From: Clostridium sp. | GTDB lineage: Bacteria; Bacillota; Clostridia; Clostridiales; Clostridiaceae | Direction of reading: 5' to 3' | NCBI GenBank assembly: GCA_022773025.1 | Contig: JALEZF010000085.1 | Span: forward strand, 1-41,923 | Length of the DNA stretch: 41,923 bases | Part shown: positions 41,876-41,923 of the stretch, one piece after another | Position numbering within the stretch: the stretch's first letter is position 1 | How the letters are laid out: each line of letters begins with the position of its first letter | Notes under the pieces: model-generated | The model's database searches: none | Seen by the model: only the letters and a program-made list of their open reading frames with translations | What the model was told of the DNA's origin: nothing | Made by a program: the position numbers and the translations under genes

Positions 41876-41923
41876 ATGATAAACGAAAGAAGAGAAGCAC
41901 AAAATGAAATGGAAGTGGTTATG
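41876..41923 (+). CDS. Start of a gene cut off by the window edge
   Basis: Sixteen codons (MINERREAQNEMEVVM) remain open to the last base. GGGGG lies ten bases before the ATG; an in-frame ATG at 41861 has no ribosome site. The fragment is charged and helical, too short to name a product. Confidence 0.5.
   Translation, partial: MINERREAQNEMEVVM

Noticed and set aside
1..41923. CRISPR array, tRNA or rRNA genes, complete insertion sequence
   Set aside because: No regularly spaced repeats, no cloverleaf or rRNA-like sequence and no transposase frame were found on either strand.

Overview
The window is AT-rich chromosomal DNA of a spore-forming, low-GC Gram-positive anaerobe, most likely a Clostridium sensu stricto. 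The basis is an alpha/beta-type small acid-soluble spore protein, a GerMN lipoprotein, a class III (Firmicutes) fructose-1,6-bisphosphatase, strong AGGAGG ribosome sites and very AT-rich codon use. I cannot name the species. No rRNA, tRNA, CRISPR array, prophage or intact insertion sequence was seen.

Layout. 1-3030: spore protein SASP (+), then the disaggregase ClpB (-). 3038-5990: a tandem pair of related XRE/HTH-TPR regulators and a small glycine-rich protein (all -). 6107-9930: an RNase HI with a viroplasmin domain plus a DUF1232 protein (-), then a compact FtsH-type protease (+). 10006-13443: a rhomboid protease, oligoendopeptidase F and a small conserved protein (-). 13551-17064: a zinc module. 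The binding lipoprotein ZnuA (-) diverges from ZnuC-ZnuB (+) across a 15-bp palindrome that overlaps both promoters; a Zur-type Fur regulator (-) converges on znuB through a shared terminator, and an MntP-type efflux protein lies behind it. 17427-23347: a SufS-like cysteine desulfurase, an acidic protein of unknown function, a DUF2207 membrane protein and a YdiF-type ABC-F ATPase.

23348-26098 looks accessory. It has a palindromic scar resembling IS3/IS150-family ends, a more GC-rich C45-type acyltransferase/hydrolase gene broken by a one-base frameshift exactly at its catalytic cysteine, and two GNAT acetyltransferases. 26098-32190: the GerMN lipoprotein, an HtrA protease whose promoter carries a near-perfect E. 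coli-type Pho box, and the operon tsaD - alpha/beta-hydrolase-like pseudoenzyme - membrane-anchored MutS-like ATPase. 32443-34490: a RusA-like protein with a zinc ribbon, a degenerate J-domain protein possibly using an AUU start, and an SGNH esterase. 34664-37753: a three-gene FAD oxidoreductase operon (GlpA-like, NAD/FAD oxidoreductase, DUF1667). 37942-41923: an unknown protein, a small membrane protein, fructose-1,6-bisphosphatase, and the first codons of a gene running off the right edge.

Most of the content is stress and proteostasis (ClpB, FtsH, HtrA, rhomboid, PepF), metal homeostasis and central metabolism. I did not find a clearly new multi-gene defence or mobile system. The most testable novelties are the Pho-box promoter of htrA, the divergent zinc operator, the frameshifted C45 gene with its neighbouring IS-like scar, the pseudoenzyme/membrane-MutS pairing, and the RusA/J-like pair with unusual active-site and start-codon features. 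Starts were moved downstream of the longest open frame for pepF, znuA, znuC, mntP, one GNAT gene, the MutS-like gene and the GlpA-like gene, because a good ribosome-binding site sits at the later start.
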